Part shown: positions 35,140-44,408 of the stretch, piece by piece
Position numbering within the stretch: the first letter of the stretch is position 1
How the letters are laid out: each line of letters starts with the position of its first letter
NCBI GenBank assembly: GCA_023412805.1
Contig: JAEZRM010000095.1
Coordinates: 1-64,000 of the forward strand
Direction: 5' to 3'
Length of the DNA: 64,000 nt
Source of the DNA: Pseudomonadota bacterium
GTDB taxonomy: Bacteria; Pseudomonadota; Alphaproteobacteria; Rhizobiales; Hyphomicrobiaceae
Position numbers and translations under genes: made by a program
Notes under the pieces: model-generated
What the model was told of the DNA's origin: nothing
Database searches by the model: none
What the model saw: only the letters and a program-made list of their open reading frames with translations

Positions 35140-36780
35140 CTAATCCGCACACACCAGACCATGCTCGCGCGTGATGTGCAGCATGGCGCGTTCGGCGAGC
35201 GCGGTAATCGTCAGCAACGGGTTCACACCGAGCGAGCGCGGGATGATTGCGCCATCGATGACATGGAGGCCCGCGTGGACGGCACTCGCGTCCTTGCCGA
35301 CGCCACCATCGAACACGCGCCCGGCATGATCGACGACGCCGGCCGTGCGATCGGCCCCCATGGCGCAGCCGCCGAGTGGATGCGCAGTCGCCGGCTGATT
35401 TCCCATGACGCTGCCAGCGAGCGGGTTCTTTACATAGCTGCCGCCGACCTTGCCGACGAGTGCTGCGAGCACTGCATCGAGCCGTCGATAGACATCCTCG
35501 TCCTTGGCATTGGGCCAGGAGAGAGCTAGGCGCTCACCATCGAGACTGAAGCGGCCGCCGGAGCTGTCATGCGAGACGGCGAAGAAAGTCTGGAGACTTG
35601 CGAAGGGGCCCTTGTAGACACCGCTGACAAGGCTCTGCAGCGCGCCGAGCAAGCGTCCGTTGGGCACGAACATCACCGGCAGGATCGGAGCGAATGCTGA
35701 AGGCAGCACGCCTTCCTGAATGGTGACCGATCGCGCGAGGTCATCAGGATCGACGATCTCGAGCTGACCAGAGACGGCAGCGCCGACATTCATCCCCTCG
35801 AGCTTCGCGGGATGGCCGACTCCAACCGCATTGACGGGAACCTTGGCGCCATAACCGAAGGCGATGATGTCGCCGTTCGCAGAGAAGCGCGCACCCAGAC
35901 GATCGGAGAGCGCCAGACCCTTGGCACGCGAGCGCAGCAGGATCTCCGTCGAGCCGAGCGTGCCGGCAGAGAGAATGACCATATCCGCCGTGAGATCGAG
36001 CTGCTGACCATGCCCTGCACCGGGCGTATCGATACGATCGACGTGTACTTGCCATCCGCCGGTCGGCAGCGGGACGACGTGGCTCACGCGGCCGTGCGTG
36101 AAGAGCTCGGCGCCATATCGCACGGCCTCGGGAAGGTAGGTCAGGGCCACGGTGTTCTTGGCGCCGACATTGCAGCCGGCACAGCAGTCGCCACAGCGCG
36201 TGCAAGCTGCCTGCGCTATGCCGGCGGGATTGACGGTGTCAGCAAAACCGACAACCACCTCCGGAGCAATTGGTGAGGCGCCAAGGGCCGCGCCCGCGGC
36301 TTCGAGCGCTTTGTACTTCGTGAGCGTCGCGGCCTCGGGATCGCGGGCCGGCCTCAGCCAGCGGCGGGCACGCGCATATCCCGCATCGAGAAGTCCATCC
36401 TGGCGCAATTGGCCCGGCCACACAGGATCGGCGAAGACGCGTGCGTCAGGCCTCAGTGCCACCCCGGCGTTGACGAGCGAGCCGCCACCGAGTCCGCGCC
36501 CGACGAGCACATGCATGTCCTCGCCGATGCGGACGTCATAGAGACCGGTCTCCGAGCCCATGGCCATGCGGGCGCCGGTGACGCGCATCTCATGGCGCAT
36601 GTCGGGAAAGCGGTTCGGGAATTCGCCGGTCTGAACTTCGCGGCCGCGTTCAATGACGGCAACGCGCTTGCCGGCGCGCGCCAGCCGCATGGCCGAAACG
36701 CCGCCGCCATAACCCGAGCCGACGACGATCACGTCGTAGTGTGCGCGGGCGTGGTCGAGCGAGCGAGCGAGCCGGGTCAT
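35140..36780 (-). CDS. GMC-family FAD-dependent oxidoreductase (cholesterol oxidase-like)
   Basis: Flavoenzyme of 546 residues. FAD dinucleotide motif YDVIVVGSGYGGGVSAMRLA near 14-34, RGLGGGSLVNAG near 95, and C-terminal HPLGGCAMG near 465. A cysteine cluster, CTRCGDCCAGCNVGAKNT (near 190-208), is typical of the cholesterol-oxidase-like branch and of long-chain alcohol oxidases in the GMC family. The enzyme probably oxidises an alcohol or sterol-like substrate; no signal peptide is seen. It stands alone between repeat copy C and mucR. Confidence 0.88.
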   Translation of the reverse strand: MTRLARSLDHARAHYDVIVVGSGYGGGVSAMRLARAGKRVAVIERGREVQTGEFPNRFPDMRHEMRVTGARMAMGSETGLYDVRIGEDMHVLVGRGLGGGSLVNAGVALRPDARVFADPVWPGQLRQDGLLDAGYARARRWLRPARDPEAATLTKYKALEAAGAALGASPIAPEVVVGFADTVNPAGIAQAACTRCGDCCAGCNVGAKNTVALTYLPEAVRYGAELFTHGRVSHVVPLPTGGWQVHVDRIDTPGAGHGQQLDLTADMVILSAGTLGSTEILLRSRAKGLALSDRLGARFSANGDIIAFGYGAKVPVNAVGVGHPAKLEGMNVGAAVSGQLEIVDPDDLARSVTIQEGVLPSAFAPILPVMFVPNGRLLGALQSLVSGVYKGPFASLQTFFAVSHDSSGGRFSLDGERLALSWPNAKDEDVYRRLDAVLAALVGKVGGSYVKNPLAGSVMGNQPATAHPLGGCAMGADRTAGVVDHAGRVFDGGVGKDASAVHAGLHVIDGAIIPRSLGVNPLLTITALAERAMLHITREHGLVCAD

Positions 36781-36875
36781 CGGTGCGCCGCCCGCTCGTA
36801 CAAGCTGGGCCTCCGGCGCCGGATCGTCATCGATGCGCAGTCCCCCTGGCGCATATGACCTCTACGCTTGGAGCT

Positions 36876-37280
36876 TCAGTCCCTACGGGTGCCGAGACCC
36901 ATCTTCTTGGCAAGCTGCGAACGCGCCGCGGCATAATTCGGGGCGACCATGGGATAGTCGTTCGGCAACTTCCACTTCGCACGATATTCCTCGGGCGAGA
37001 GCTTGTAATGCGTCCTCAGGTGGCGCTTGAGCGACTTGAAGCGCTTTCCATCCTCGAGGCAGATGATGTAGTCGGGCGTCACAGAGCGCTTGACCGGAAT
37101 GGCGGGCTTGAGCTCCTCGCTGTCGATTACCGGCTCGTTGGTCGATGCGCGATTGAGCGCATCATGCACGTCACGGATAAGCGCCGGAAGATCCGAAGCA
37201 ACAACAGTGTTGTTCGCCACGTAAGCAGAGACGATCTGGGCGGTAAGGTCCACCAGTTGATTTCCGCCGTTGTTGTCCAT
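36876..37280 (-). CDS. mucR: MucR/Ros-family transcriptional regulator
   Basis: Regulator of 134 residues. The N-terminal half (MDNNGGNQLVDLTAQIVSAYVANN) matches the oligomerising domain of MucR. The C-terminal prokaryotic zinc-finger region reads YIICLEDGKRFKSLKRHLRTHYKLSPEEYRAKWKLP. The second metal cysteine of Ros is an Asp here (C-x2-D), as in many MucR and Ml proteins that bind zinc with Asp or not at all. MucR-type proteins are H-NS-like silencers of surface polysaccharide and motility genes. I chose the ATG at 37280, preceded by GGGAG; two upstream in-frame starts lack a ribosome binding site. Confidence 0.93.
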   Translation of the reverse strand: MDNNGGNQLVDLTAQIVSAYVANNTVVASDLPALIRDVHDALNRASTNEPVIDSEELKPAIPVKRSVTPDYIICLEDGKRFKSLKRHLRTHYKLSPEEYRAKWKLPNDYPMVAPNYAAARSQLAKKMGLGTRRD

Positions 37281-37732
37281 CGGGGTATCGTCTCCCATTT
37301 GTGCCGCGAAGTCTTGCGGGTGGTCGCGCTCGACCGGCATCCCATGACGTCGCGTTTAAAATAGCCCTGCTGATCAAAGTCCATGATCAGAGATCGCCAA
37401 TACTCCACTTCTCCCAGAATGGCAATTGCAGCGCACAATATAGTAAAAGCAGGATTTTCGCCAATATCCTGATCTGTCTATGCTGCGTTTTTCACCAGCT
37501 TCCAAGCTTTTGGGCCGCGCTCTTGCTTGGCCTACTCAGTGCGCGGCGCACCAGGCCCGCGCGGATGCGAGCGCCACACGTGAGTTTGAGGTCCAGGGCT
37601 GGCGCCGGCCCTTGAATTGGTCCAGACTATTATCATCTCAATCATGAGCACGATTGCGGACGGGCGCGCCGTCGCGGCGAGCCATTCTCCGCAGCCATCA
37701 TCAGTGAACCACTGTCAGCAAAGGAGCGGGTC
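37281..37732. other. Intergenic region between divergent mucR and msrB
   Basis: 452 bases without a credible gene. The part at 37350-37480 is AT-richer than the window (GTTTAAAATAGCC, CACAATATAGTAAAAGC, GCCAATATCC), as expected for a promoter and for autoregulation by a MucR-type protein. The strong ribosome binding site AAGGAGCGGG before msrB is at 37721-37730. No clear terminator or RNA gene is seen. Confidence 0.5.
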
Positions 37733-38146
37733 ATGACCGATACGAAGGCGCGCGCGGACAAGGTGGAGAAGACGGACGCAGAGTGGCGTGCCGAGCTCTC
37801 GCCTGAGGAGTATTACGTCACGCGCCAGCACGGGACGGAGCGCGCTTTCACCCATCCCTACAATGCCCTCAAGGCAGCCGGGATCTACAAGTGCGTGGCC
37901 TGCGGCGAGCCGCTGTTCGCCTCGGAGACGAAGTATGATTCAGGCTCCGGCTGGCCGAGCTTCTACAAGCCGATCGGCACCGAGGCCGTCTCCGAGCATG
38001 AGGATCGCTCGCTGTTCATGCGCCGCGTCGAGGTCCGCTGCTCGCGCTGCGATGCGCATCTGGGCCACGTCTTCGAGGACGGGCCCCAGCCGACGGGTCT
38101 GCGCTACTGTATCAACGGCGCCGCCCTGAAGCACGAGCCGAAGTGA
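37733..38146 (+). CDS. msrB: Peptide-methionine (R)-S-oxide reductase
   Basis: Cytoplasmic repair enzyme of 137 residues reducing methionine-R-sulfoxide. Zinc site of two CxxC motifs (YKCVACGEPLF near 46 and VRCSRCDAHLGHVF near 97). SGSGWPSFYKPI near 63 is a family motif, and the catalytic cysteine is in LRYCINGAAL near the C-terminus. There is no signal peptide. Strong Shine-Dalgarno upstream. MsrA is encoded separately at 57909-58571. The next gene, oligopeptidase B, is 113 bases downstream on the same strand. Confidence 0.96.
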   Translation: MTDTKARADKVEKTDAEWRAELSPEEYYVTRQHGTERAFTHPYNALKAAGIYKCVACGEPLFASETKYDSGSGWPSFYKPIGTEAVSEHEDRSLFMRRVEVRCSRCDAHLGHVFEDGPQPTGLRYCINGAALKHEPK

Positions 38147-38259
38147 GAGCCGCGCGGCCTCTCGCGCCTCGACTGCACGAACCCGCCGCCGCGCCGGGCT
38201 CATCACCGGCGCTGCGGCTTTCCCCTTTTTAGGGCGCCTTGCGCCAGGAGTAATTCCAC

Positions 38260-40380
38260 ATGCCAGCCGATCCCGCCATTGCTCAGGCCCTTGCAATGGC
38301 TCCGCCCTCCGCGCGCCAGAAACCCGTGAAGGCGGTCCACCATGGTGTCGAGATCGTCGATGATTTCGCGTGGCTGCGTGCGGAGAACTGGCAGGAGGTG
38401 ATGCGCGACCCGAGCGTGCTGGACACCGAGATCCGCGCCTACCTCGAAGCGGAGAACGCCTACACCGAGCACACGCTCGCCGATACGAAGGCACTGCGCG
38501 AAAAGCTGTTTGCCGAGATGAAGGGGCGTATAAAGGAGGATGACAGCTCGGTCCCGGCACCGGACGGCCCTTGGGAATACGGCACGCGCTATCTGACCGG
38601 CGCGCAGTATCCGCGCTTCACCCGGCGCCCGCGCGGCGGCGCCGACGACAGCGAGGTCGTCCTGCTCGACGGTAACCTCGAAGCCCAAGGCAAGCCTTAC
38701 TGGCAGCTCGGCGGCTGCACGCACAGCCCCGACCACGGCCTTCTCGCCTATGCCGTCGACGACAAGGGCTCGGAGTACTACGTCATCAGGTTCCGCGACC
38801 TCGCGACGGGCCAGGAACTCACAGACGTCATACCCGACACGGGCGGCGGCTGTGTGTGGGCCGAGGATAGCCGGACGCTTTTCTACGTCCGCCTCGATGA
38901 AAACCACCGGCCACTCTACGTCTACCGTCACATCCTCGGCACACCTGTCGAGGACGATGTGCTCGTCTACGAGGAGACCGATAAGGGTTTCTATGTCGGC
39001 GTCGGCGAGACACAGTCCGGGCGCTATATCCTCATCGACGCGCACGATCACCAGACGAGCGAAGTCCGTCTCATTGACTCGCGCAATCCGACCGGCCCCA
39101 TGCAGCTCGTGAGCCCGCGCCGCTTCGGCCACGAGTATTCGATCGACCATCACGGTGACGACCTGATCATCGTCACGAACTCAGCTGGTGCCGAAGATTT
39201 CCGCATCGTGTCGGCGCCCGTTGCGACTCCACAGGAAGCGTACTGGCGCGAGATTCTCCCGCACAAGCCGGGCCGTCTGATCCTCGACCACACCACCTTC
39301 AAGGATCATCTCGTACGCCTCGAGCGCGAGGGCGGCCTGCCGCGCATCATCGTCCGACGCTTCTCCGATAGTGCCGAGCACGCCATTGCCTTCGACGAGG
39401 AGGCCTACAGCCTCGGCATGTCCTCGGGCTACGAGTACGACACAACGGCGCTGCGATTTTCCTACTCGTCGATGACGACGCCGGCGCAGGTCTTCGACTA
39501 CGACATGGAGACGCGCGCGCGTGTTCTGAGAAAGACGCAGGAAGTGCCGAGCGGGCACAACGCCAGCGACTACGTCACGCGACGCATCGAGGCGCCGACA
39601 GCCGATGGTGAGATGGTTCCGATCTCGGTGCTCTACCACAAGAGCACGCCCCTCGACGGCTCCGCACCGCTCTTCCTCTACGGTTATGGCTCGTACGGCA
39701 TTGCCATTCCGGCAAGCTTCTCGACGACGCGCCTCTCGCTCGTCGATCGTGGTTTCATCTTTGCTATCGCGCACGTGCGCGGCGGCAAGGACAAAGGCTA
39801 TCGCTGGTACACGGGCGGCAAAGCCCAGACCAAGATGAATACCTTCACGGACTTCGTCGCTGCCGGCGAGTATCTCGTGAAGATCGGCTGGACGAAGCGC
39901 GGTCGCATCGTCGCGAACGGCGGCTCCGCGGGCGGGATGCTCATGGGCGTGGTCGCGAACCTCGCGCCGGAGCTTTTCCTCGGCATCATCGCCGATGTGC
40001 CCTTCGTCGATGTGCTCAACACCATGCTCGACGAGACGCTGCCGCTCACGCCGCCCGAATGGCCCGAGTGGGGCGACCCCATTCGTTCGGCCGAAGCCTT
40101 CGCACTCATCCGCAGCTATAGCCCGTACGACAACGTCGAGCGCAAAGCCTATCCGCACATCTTCGCGTACGGTGGTCTCACCGATCCGCGCGTCACGTAC
40201 TGGGAGCCGGCGAAGTGGATCGCGCGCCTCCGCGAGCGCAACACGTCGAGCAATCTCGTACTGCTCAAGACGAACATGGAAGCCGGACACGGCGGCGCGT
40301 CAGGGCGCTTCGAGGCACTGAAGGAAGTCGCACTCGACTACGCGTTTGCGATTAAGATCGCGGGCAAGGCGGAGGTGTAG
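38260..40380 (+). CDS. ptrB: Oligopeptidase B (prolyl oligopeptidase family, S9A)
   Basis: Serine peptidase of 706 residues that cleaves short peptides after basic residues. N-terminal beta-propeller (about 70-400) begins with the typical PPSARQKPVKAVHHGVEIVDDFAWLRAENW. The C-terminal alpha/beta-hydrolase holds GKAQTKMNTFTDFVAAGEYL, the nucleophile in NGGSAGGMLMG near 550, Asp in GLTDPRVTYWEPAKW near 645, and His in MEAGHGGASGR near 680. No signal peptide. Repeat copy D begins immediately after its stop codon. Confidence 0.95.
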   Translation: MPADPAIAQALAMAPPSARQKPVKAVHHGVEIVDDFAWLRAENWQEVMRDPSVLDTEIRAYLEAENAYTEHTLADTKALREKLFAEMKGRIKEDDSSVPAPDGPWEYGTRYLTGAQYPRFTRRPRGGADDSEVVLLDGNLEAQGKPYWQLGGCTHSPDHGLLAYAVDDKGSEYYVIRFRDLATGQELTDVIPDTGGGCVWAEDSRTLFYVRLDENHRPLYVYRHILGTPVEDDVLVYEETDKGFYVGVGETQSGRYILIDAHDHQTSEVRLIDSRNPTGPMQLVSPRRFGHEYSIDHHGDDLIIVTNSAGAEDFRIVSAPVATPQEAYWREILPHKPGRLILDHTTFKDHLVRLEREGGLPRIIVRRFSDSAEHAIAFDEEAYSLGMSSGYEYDTTALRFSYSSMTTPAQVFDYDMETRARVLRKTQEVPSGHNASDYVTRRIEAPTADGEMVPISVLYHKSTPLDGSAPLFLYGYGSYGIAIPASFSTTRLSLVDRGFIFAIAHVRGGKDKGYRWYTGGKAQTKMNTFTDFVAAGEYLVKIGWTKRGRIVANGGSAGGMLMGVVANLAPELFLGIIADVPFVDVLNTMLDETLPLTPPEWPEWGDPIRSAEAFALIRSYSPYDNVERKAYPHIFAYGGLTDPRVTYWEPAKWIARLRERNTSSNLVLLKTNMEAGHGGASGRFEALKEVALDYAFAIKIAGKAEV

Positions 40381-40497
40381 TGGGGCGTCGCGGCTCCGCC
40401 GCGAGCGAGGGCCATGCCTCTAGCATGCCTTCGGCATGACCCCTCGCGCTCCCGATCGGGGGACATCCCCGAACCCGCGCTTTTTACGGACTTGGAG
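40381..40497 (-). repeat. Dispersed hairpin repeat, copy D
   Basis: Minus orientation. Tag CTCCAAGTCCGTAAAAAGCG, then GGGTTCGGGGATGTCCCC, then an extra hairpin CATGCCGAAGGCATG not seen in the other copies, and a final CGCGGCGGAGCCGCG. It begins at the base after the oligopeptidase B stop. Confidence 0.8.
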
Positions 40498-40588
40498 TGA
40501 GGCGCGGGCGCGTCGGGTTGACGAATCAGCGACATGAAGGGCAGCGTCGCCTAAGGCACCACTCGGGGTGCAGATACGGGTAGTCGCC

Positions 40589-41083
40589 ATGATCCGCGGT
40601 TTCCAATTTGCAGCCTGCACGCTGGTAGCGCTCTTGTTTGGCGCATCGCTGGAAGCCTCTGCGCAGACGCCGACTTCGTTCGACAGATTCGCAGGTCTCT
40701 GGGTCGGCGAGGGTCGGCTCGGAACACGCAGCGGTCAGACCGAGATGGTCAAATGCCGCGCGACCTACCGTTCGGAACAGCAGGGTACCGCACTCAAGCA
40801 ATCGATCCGATGCGCCTCCGCAGGTGGCAGCATCGAGGTCAAAGTGGCCGCCCAGTTGGAGGGCGAAAACATATCCGGCGGCTGGGAAGAGACGACACGA
40901 GGCTGGACCGGCCGTCTCGCGGGCGCAACCACGCCGCAAGGCTTGAAGGTCCGCATCAGAGGCGAGAACATCACCGCCAACATGGACGTTATCGTCAGGG
41001 ATGCACTCCAGGTCGTCGAGATTCAGTTCATCGATGGTGCGCTGTTGGGCCTGACCCTCATCCTCAAAAAGCAGTCGGCATAG
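40589..41083 (+). CDS. Exported protein of unknown function
   Basis: Small protein of 164 residues with a signal peptide (1-27, FQFAACTLVALLFGASLEASAQ). The mature part is a probable beta-barrel-like domain with pattern RFAGLWVGEGRLGTRSGQTEMVKCRATYRSE. It has two cysteines (KCRATY and IRCASA), which may form a disulfide. I do not recognise the family with certainty; similar short exported proteins with FAGxWxGxG motifs are common in rhizobia. It stands between repeat copies D and E. The ATG at 40589 was chosen for the signal peptide; a GTG seven codons earlier is possible. Confidence 0.75.
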   Translation: MIRGFQFAACTLVALLFGASLEASAQTPTSFDRFAGLWVGEGRLGTRSGQTEMVKCRATYRSEQQGTALKQSIRCASAGGSIEVKVAAQLEGENISGGWEETTRGWTGRLAGATTPQGLKVRIRGENITANMDVIVRDALQVVEIQFIDGALLGLTLILKKQSA

Positions 41084-41103
41084 TCGACAGCGCGTTCGCA
41101 GCG

Positions 41104-41190
41104 CACTCCAAGTTCATAAAGGCGGTGGGTTCGGGAGGGTGTCCCTCCCGATTGTGGCCAGGGGCGAAAGCCCCGTCGCGCCAAAGGCGC
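41104..41190 (+). repeat. Dispersed hairpin repeat, copy E
   Basis: Plus orientation. Tag CTCCAAGTTCATAAAGGCGG, then the hairpin CGGGAGGGTGTCCCTCCCG, then GGGGCGAAAGCCCC (GAAA loop) and CGCGCCAAAGGCGCG. It fills the gap between the exported protein and the convergent Lrp gene, ending 7 bases before the Lrp stop codon. Confidence 0.85.
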
Positions 41191-41197
41191 GAATACC

Positions 41198-41683
41198 TCA
41201 CCGCGTCTCCAACGGCAGCGCGCTGGAATGCTTCACCTGACCGAGGGCGAAGCTCGACTCGATGTTGGCGATGCCGTCGATGCGCGTGAGCGTGTCCTTC
41301 ACGAAGCGCTCGTAGTCAGCGAGATCGCGCGCGACGACCCGGAGCAGGTAATCGCGTGGGCCGGTCATGAGGTAGCATTCGAGCACTTCGGGGCAACGGC
41401 GAATGGCGTCCTCGAAGCGCTGGAGCTTGTCCTCCTGCTGGCGGTCGAGCTTGATGGAAACGAAGACGCTGACCGGCAGGCCGACCTTCTTCTGATCGAG
41501 CAGCGCGGCGTAGCGGTTGATGATGCCGGCATCCTCCAGAATGCGCAGGCGCCGCGAGCAGGGACTAGCCGTCAGGCCGACTTTCTCAGCGAGCTCGGCG
41601 ACCGTCAGGCGGCCATTGGCCTGGAGCTCGGCGAGGAGTCGCCGGTCAATCCGATCGAGGGCGATATTGGCTGATTCCGGCAT
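41198..41683 (-). CDS. Lrp/AsnC-family transcriptional regulator (MdeR-like)
   Basis: Regulator of 161 residues. N-terminal helix-turn-helix (NGRLTVAELAEKVGLTASPCSRRLRILEDAGII, residues 20-52) and a C-terminal RAM domain for effector binding (FVSIKLDRQQEDKLQRFEDAI, then PRDYLLRVVARDLADYERFVKDTLTRIDGI). Full length for the family. It is divergent from the AceE/MdeB-like E1 gene, with 125 bases between the starts. In Pseudomonas putida an Lrp-type regulator, MdeR, lies beside mdeAB for methionine/2-oxobutyrate catabolism. By that analogy this protein probably regulates its neighbour. Confidence 0.92.
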   Translation of the reverse strand: MPESANIALDRIDRRLLAELQANGRLTVAELAEKVGLTASPCSRRLRILEDAGIINRYAALLDQKKVGLPVSVFVSIKLDRQQEDKLQRFEDAIRRCPEVLECYLMTGPRDYLLRVVARDLADYERFVKDTLTRIDGIANIESSFALGQVKHSSALPLETR

Positions 41684-41808
41684 TCATGGCGCCCAATCTA
41701 GCTGATCATGCCAATATTCTGACGCCAAGTGGCATACTTTGCAAACACCCACCACGGGCTTGGGTCTATTCTCGGTTAATCGCTCACGCCCCATTTTCCG
41801 AGGCCACC

Positions 41809-44220
41809 ATGCAGGACGCCCCCGCCACCGACGACCGTGCCGCCACCCTCGCCATGTTGCGCGAACTGGAGCGCAAGGTGCTGTGGCTCTCGACCTATAC
41901 GATCCACCACGCCAACCATGAGGTTGAGCGGCAGGACGGGCTCAAGGTGGGCGGGCATCAGGCATCCTCGGCCTCGCTCGCGACGCTGATGACGGCACTG
42001 TACTTCCATGTGCTGCGGCCCGAGGATCGCGTCGCGGTCAAGCCGCACGCGAGCCCGATCTTCCATGCCATCCAGTACCTGCTCGGCAACCAGAACCTCG
42101 ACAAGCTCAAGAACTTCCGCGGTTTCGGCGGCGCGCAGTCCTATCCCTCGCGCACGAAGGATAAGGACGACGTCGATTTCTCGACGGGGTCAGTGGGCTT
42201 GGGCGTCGCGGCGACGGGCTTCGCGAGCCTCATCCAGGACTACGTGCACGCCAAGGGCTGGAGCGCGGACTGGCCGAAGGGGCGCATGGTCGCGCTGATG
42301 GGTGACGCCGAGTTCGACGAAGGCAACATCCACGAGGCGCTGCTCGAGTACTGGAAGCACGGCCTCAAGAACTGCTGGTGGGTCGTCGACTACAATCGCC
42401 AGAGCCTCGACTCCGTCGTCTCCGACAAGCTCTTCATGAAGGTCGCGGGGATGTTCGAGAACCTCGGCTGGGAGGTCATCCTCATCAAGTACGGTAAGCT
42501 GCAGGAAGCCGCGTTCGCTGAGTCCGGCGGCGAGCGCCTGCGCGAGTGGATCGCCGATTGCCCGAACCAGCTCTATTCGGCGCTCGTCTTCGAGGGTGCA
42601 AAGGGCTGGCGCCGGCAGCTCGAGGCCGATCTTGCGGCACATCCCGACACGCTCGCGATCATTCAGAACCGCGATGATGAAACGCTCGCCCGGCTGATGA
42701 CGAACCTCGGCGGGCACGACATGGAGAGCATTCTCGAAGCCTTCGAGCGCGCGCCGTCGGACAAGCCCTGCTGCTTCATTGCCTACACCATCAAGGGTAT
42801 GGGGCTGCCGCTGCAGGGGCACAAGGACAACCACGCCGGCCTCATGAACAAGACGCAGATGGCTGCGTTCCAGGAGGCGCAAGGCATCCAGAATGGTGAG
42901 GAGTGGGAGCCGTTTGCCGGGCTCAATCTCTCGCATCAGGATATCGCGCATTATCTCGCGCGCGTGCCTTTCAATACCAAGGGTACGCGGGGACTGCGCG
43001 CGGACCGCATTCCCCTTCCCGAGTTTGCGCCGCTTGGCGTGACAGGCGCCGCAAGCACACAGAACGGCTTCGGCCGCATTCTCGATGAGATCGCAAAGCG
43101 CGGCGGCCCGCTCGCCGACCGCATTCTCACCATGTCGCCGGATGTGACCGTCTCGACGAACCTCGGGCCCTGGGTGAACCGGCGCGGACTCTTTTCCATG
43201 GAGAGCCGCGAGGACGTGTTCAAGGAGCGCGGCCTCATGAGCCCGCAGAAGTGGGAGATGTCACCCCAGGGCCAGCACTTCGAGCTCGGCATTGCGGAGA
43301 TGAATCTGTTCCTGACGCTCGCGGCGGCGGGCCTGAGCCATTCGCACTTCGGCGAGCGGATCATTCCGATCGGCACGCTCTACGATCCTTTCATCTGCCG
43401 CGGGCTCGATGCGCTGAACTATGCCTGCTACCAGGATGCGCGCTTCATCGTCGTCGCGACGCCGTCCGGCCTCACGCTCGCACCTGAAGGCGGCGCGCAC
43501 CAGTCCATCGGCACGCCGCTCATCGGCATGTCGCAGGATGGGCTGGCTTCCTTCGAACCCGCCTTCGTCGACGAGCTTGCGGCGATCATGGGCTGGGCTT
43601 TCGAGTACGTGCAGCGCGATGGCACCGAGAGCGGGCAGCAGGGCTGGCGGCACGACGAGAAGGGCGGCTCGGTTTACCTGCGGCTCTCGACGCGTCCCGT
43701 CGAGCAGATCCAGCGCATCATGTCGCCGGACCTCAACAAGGACATTATCGAAGGCGGGTACTGGCTGCGTCGGCCCGATGCTTCGACATCGCTTGCCATC
43801 GTGTACATGGGCGCCGTCGCGCCGGAGGTTATCGAAGCGGCCGGCCTGCTGAGTGAGGATCGCCGTGGCGTCGGCGTGCTGGCGGTGACGTCGGCCGATC
43901 GGCTGACGGCGGGCTGGCACGATGCGCAGCGCGCGCGTGAGCGCGGCCACTACGGCGCCAAGGCGCATATAGAGACATTACTCGCGGCACTCCCGCGCGA
44001 CGCCGGCATCATCACGGTGTGCGATGCGCATCCGGAGACGCTGTCGTGGATCGGATCGGTGAACGGCCATCGCGTGCGTGCGCTCGGCGTCGAGCGCTTC
44101 GGGCAATCGGGCTCGATCGATGAGCTGTATGCTCATTACGGCCTCGATGCGGAAGCGATCCTCGCGGCAGCCGAAGGCATGATCGGGCGGCCGGTGCGCT
44201 ATCGCAATCGCGTGGCTTAA
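41809..44220 (+). CDS. Homodimeric 2-oxoacid dehydrogenase E1 / transketolase-like (AceE/MdeB-like)
   Basis: Thiamine-diphosphate enzyme of 803 residues. The N-terminal domain carries the cofactor motif MGDAEFDEGNIHEALLEYW (near 162) with VVDYNRQSLDSVVSDK, closely patterned on AceE (GDxE...N...QxLD). The middle domain holds the GIAEMNLFLTLAAAGLSH glutamate region near 490, and the last part is a transketolase C-terminal domain. It is somewhat shorter than AceE (about 890). MdeB of P. putida, a 2-oxobutyrate-decarboxylating E1, has the same neighbour type (Lrp). The ATG at 41809 was chosen; the in-frame upstream stretch overlaps the promoter. No E2, E3 or methionine gamma-lyase gene is adjacent. 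Confidence 0.88.
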   Translation: MQDAPATDDRAATLAMLRELERKVLWLSTYTIHHANHEVERQDGLKVGGHQASSASLATLMTALYFHVLRPEDRVAVKPHASPIFHAIQYLLGNQNLDKLKNFRGFGGAQSYPSRTKDKDDVDFSTGSVGLGVAATGFASLIQDYVHAKGWSADWPKGRMVALMGDAEFDEGNIHEALLEYWKHGLKNCWWVVDYNRQSLDSVVSDKLFMKVAGMFENLGWEVILIKYGKLQEAAFAESGGERLREWIADCPNQLYSALVFEGAKGWRRQLEADLAAHPDTLAIIQNRDDETLARLMTNLGGHDMESILEAFERAPSDKPCCFIAYTIKGMGLPLQGHKDNHAGLMNKTQMAAFQEAQGIQNGEEWEPFAGLNLSHQDIAHYLARVPFNTKGTRGLRADRIPLPEFAPLGVTGAASTQNGFGRILDEIAKRGGPLADRILTMSPDVTVSTNLGPWVNRRGLFSMESREDVFKERGLMSPQKWEMSPQGQHFELGIAEMNLFLTLAAAGLSHSHFGERIIPIGTLYDPFICRGLDALNYACYQDARFIVVATPSGLTLAPEGGAHQSIGTPLIGMSQDGLASFEPAFVDELAAIMGWAFEYVQRDGTESGQQGWRHDEKGGSVYLRLSTRPVEQIQRIMSPDLNKDIIEGGYWLRRPDASTSLAIVYMGAVAPEVIEAAGLLSEDRRGVGVLAVTSADRLTAGWHDAQRARERGHYGAKAHIETLLAALPRDAGIITVCDAHPETLSWIGSVNGHRVRALGVERFGQSGSIDELYAHYGLDAEAILAAAEGMIGRPVRYRNRVA

Positions 44221-44253
44221 ACACGTACGCAAGCACGCCTACGCAAAAGCAAA

Positions 44254-44283
44254 GAGCGGGGAGCCGAAGCTCTCCGCCCTTTT
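44254..44283. terminator. Rho-independent terminator between convergent genes
   Basis: Stem GCGGGGAGC, loop CGAA, GCTCTCCGC (9 pairs, one G-T), followed on the plus strand by CC and TTTT. On the minus strand it is followed by TCTTTGCTTTTG. It can end the E1 gene and possibly the pet operon from the other side. The gap 44221-44408 shows nothing else convincing. Confidence 0.75.
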
Positions 44284-44408
44284 GAATTTGTCGCCCGCGG
44301 TCTTGATGCCGCTGGAAAACTTGTTCGGCCCGACCACATAGCCGCCGCGGGCATAGCGCCACGGAAGGGTTGCGAAGCACCTCTTCCCAGCAGCCCGCGG
44401 CAAGTAAA

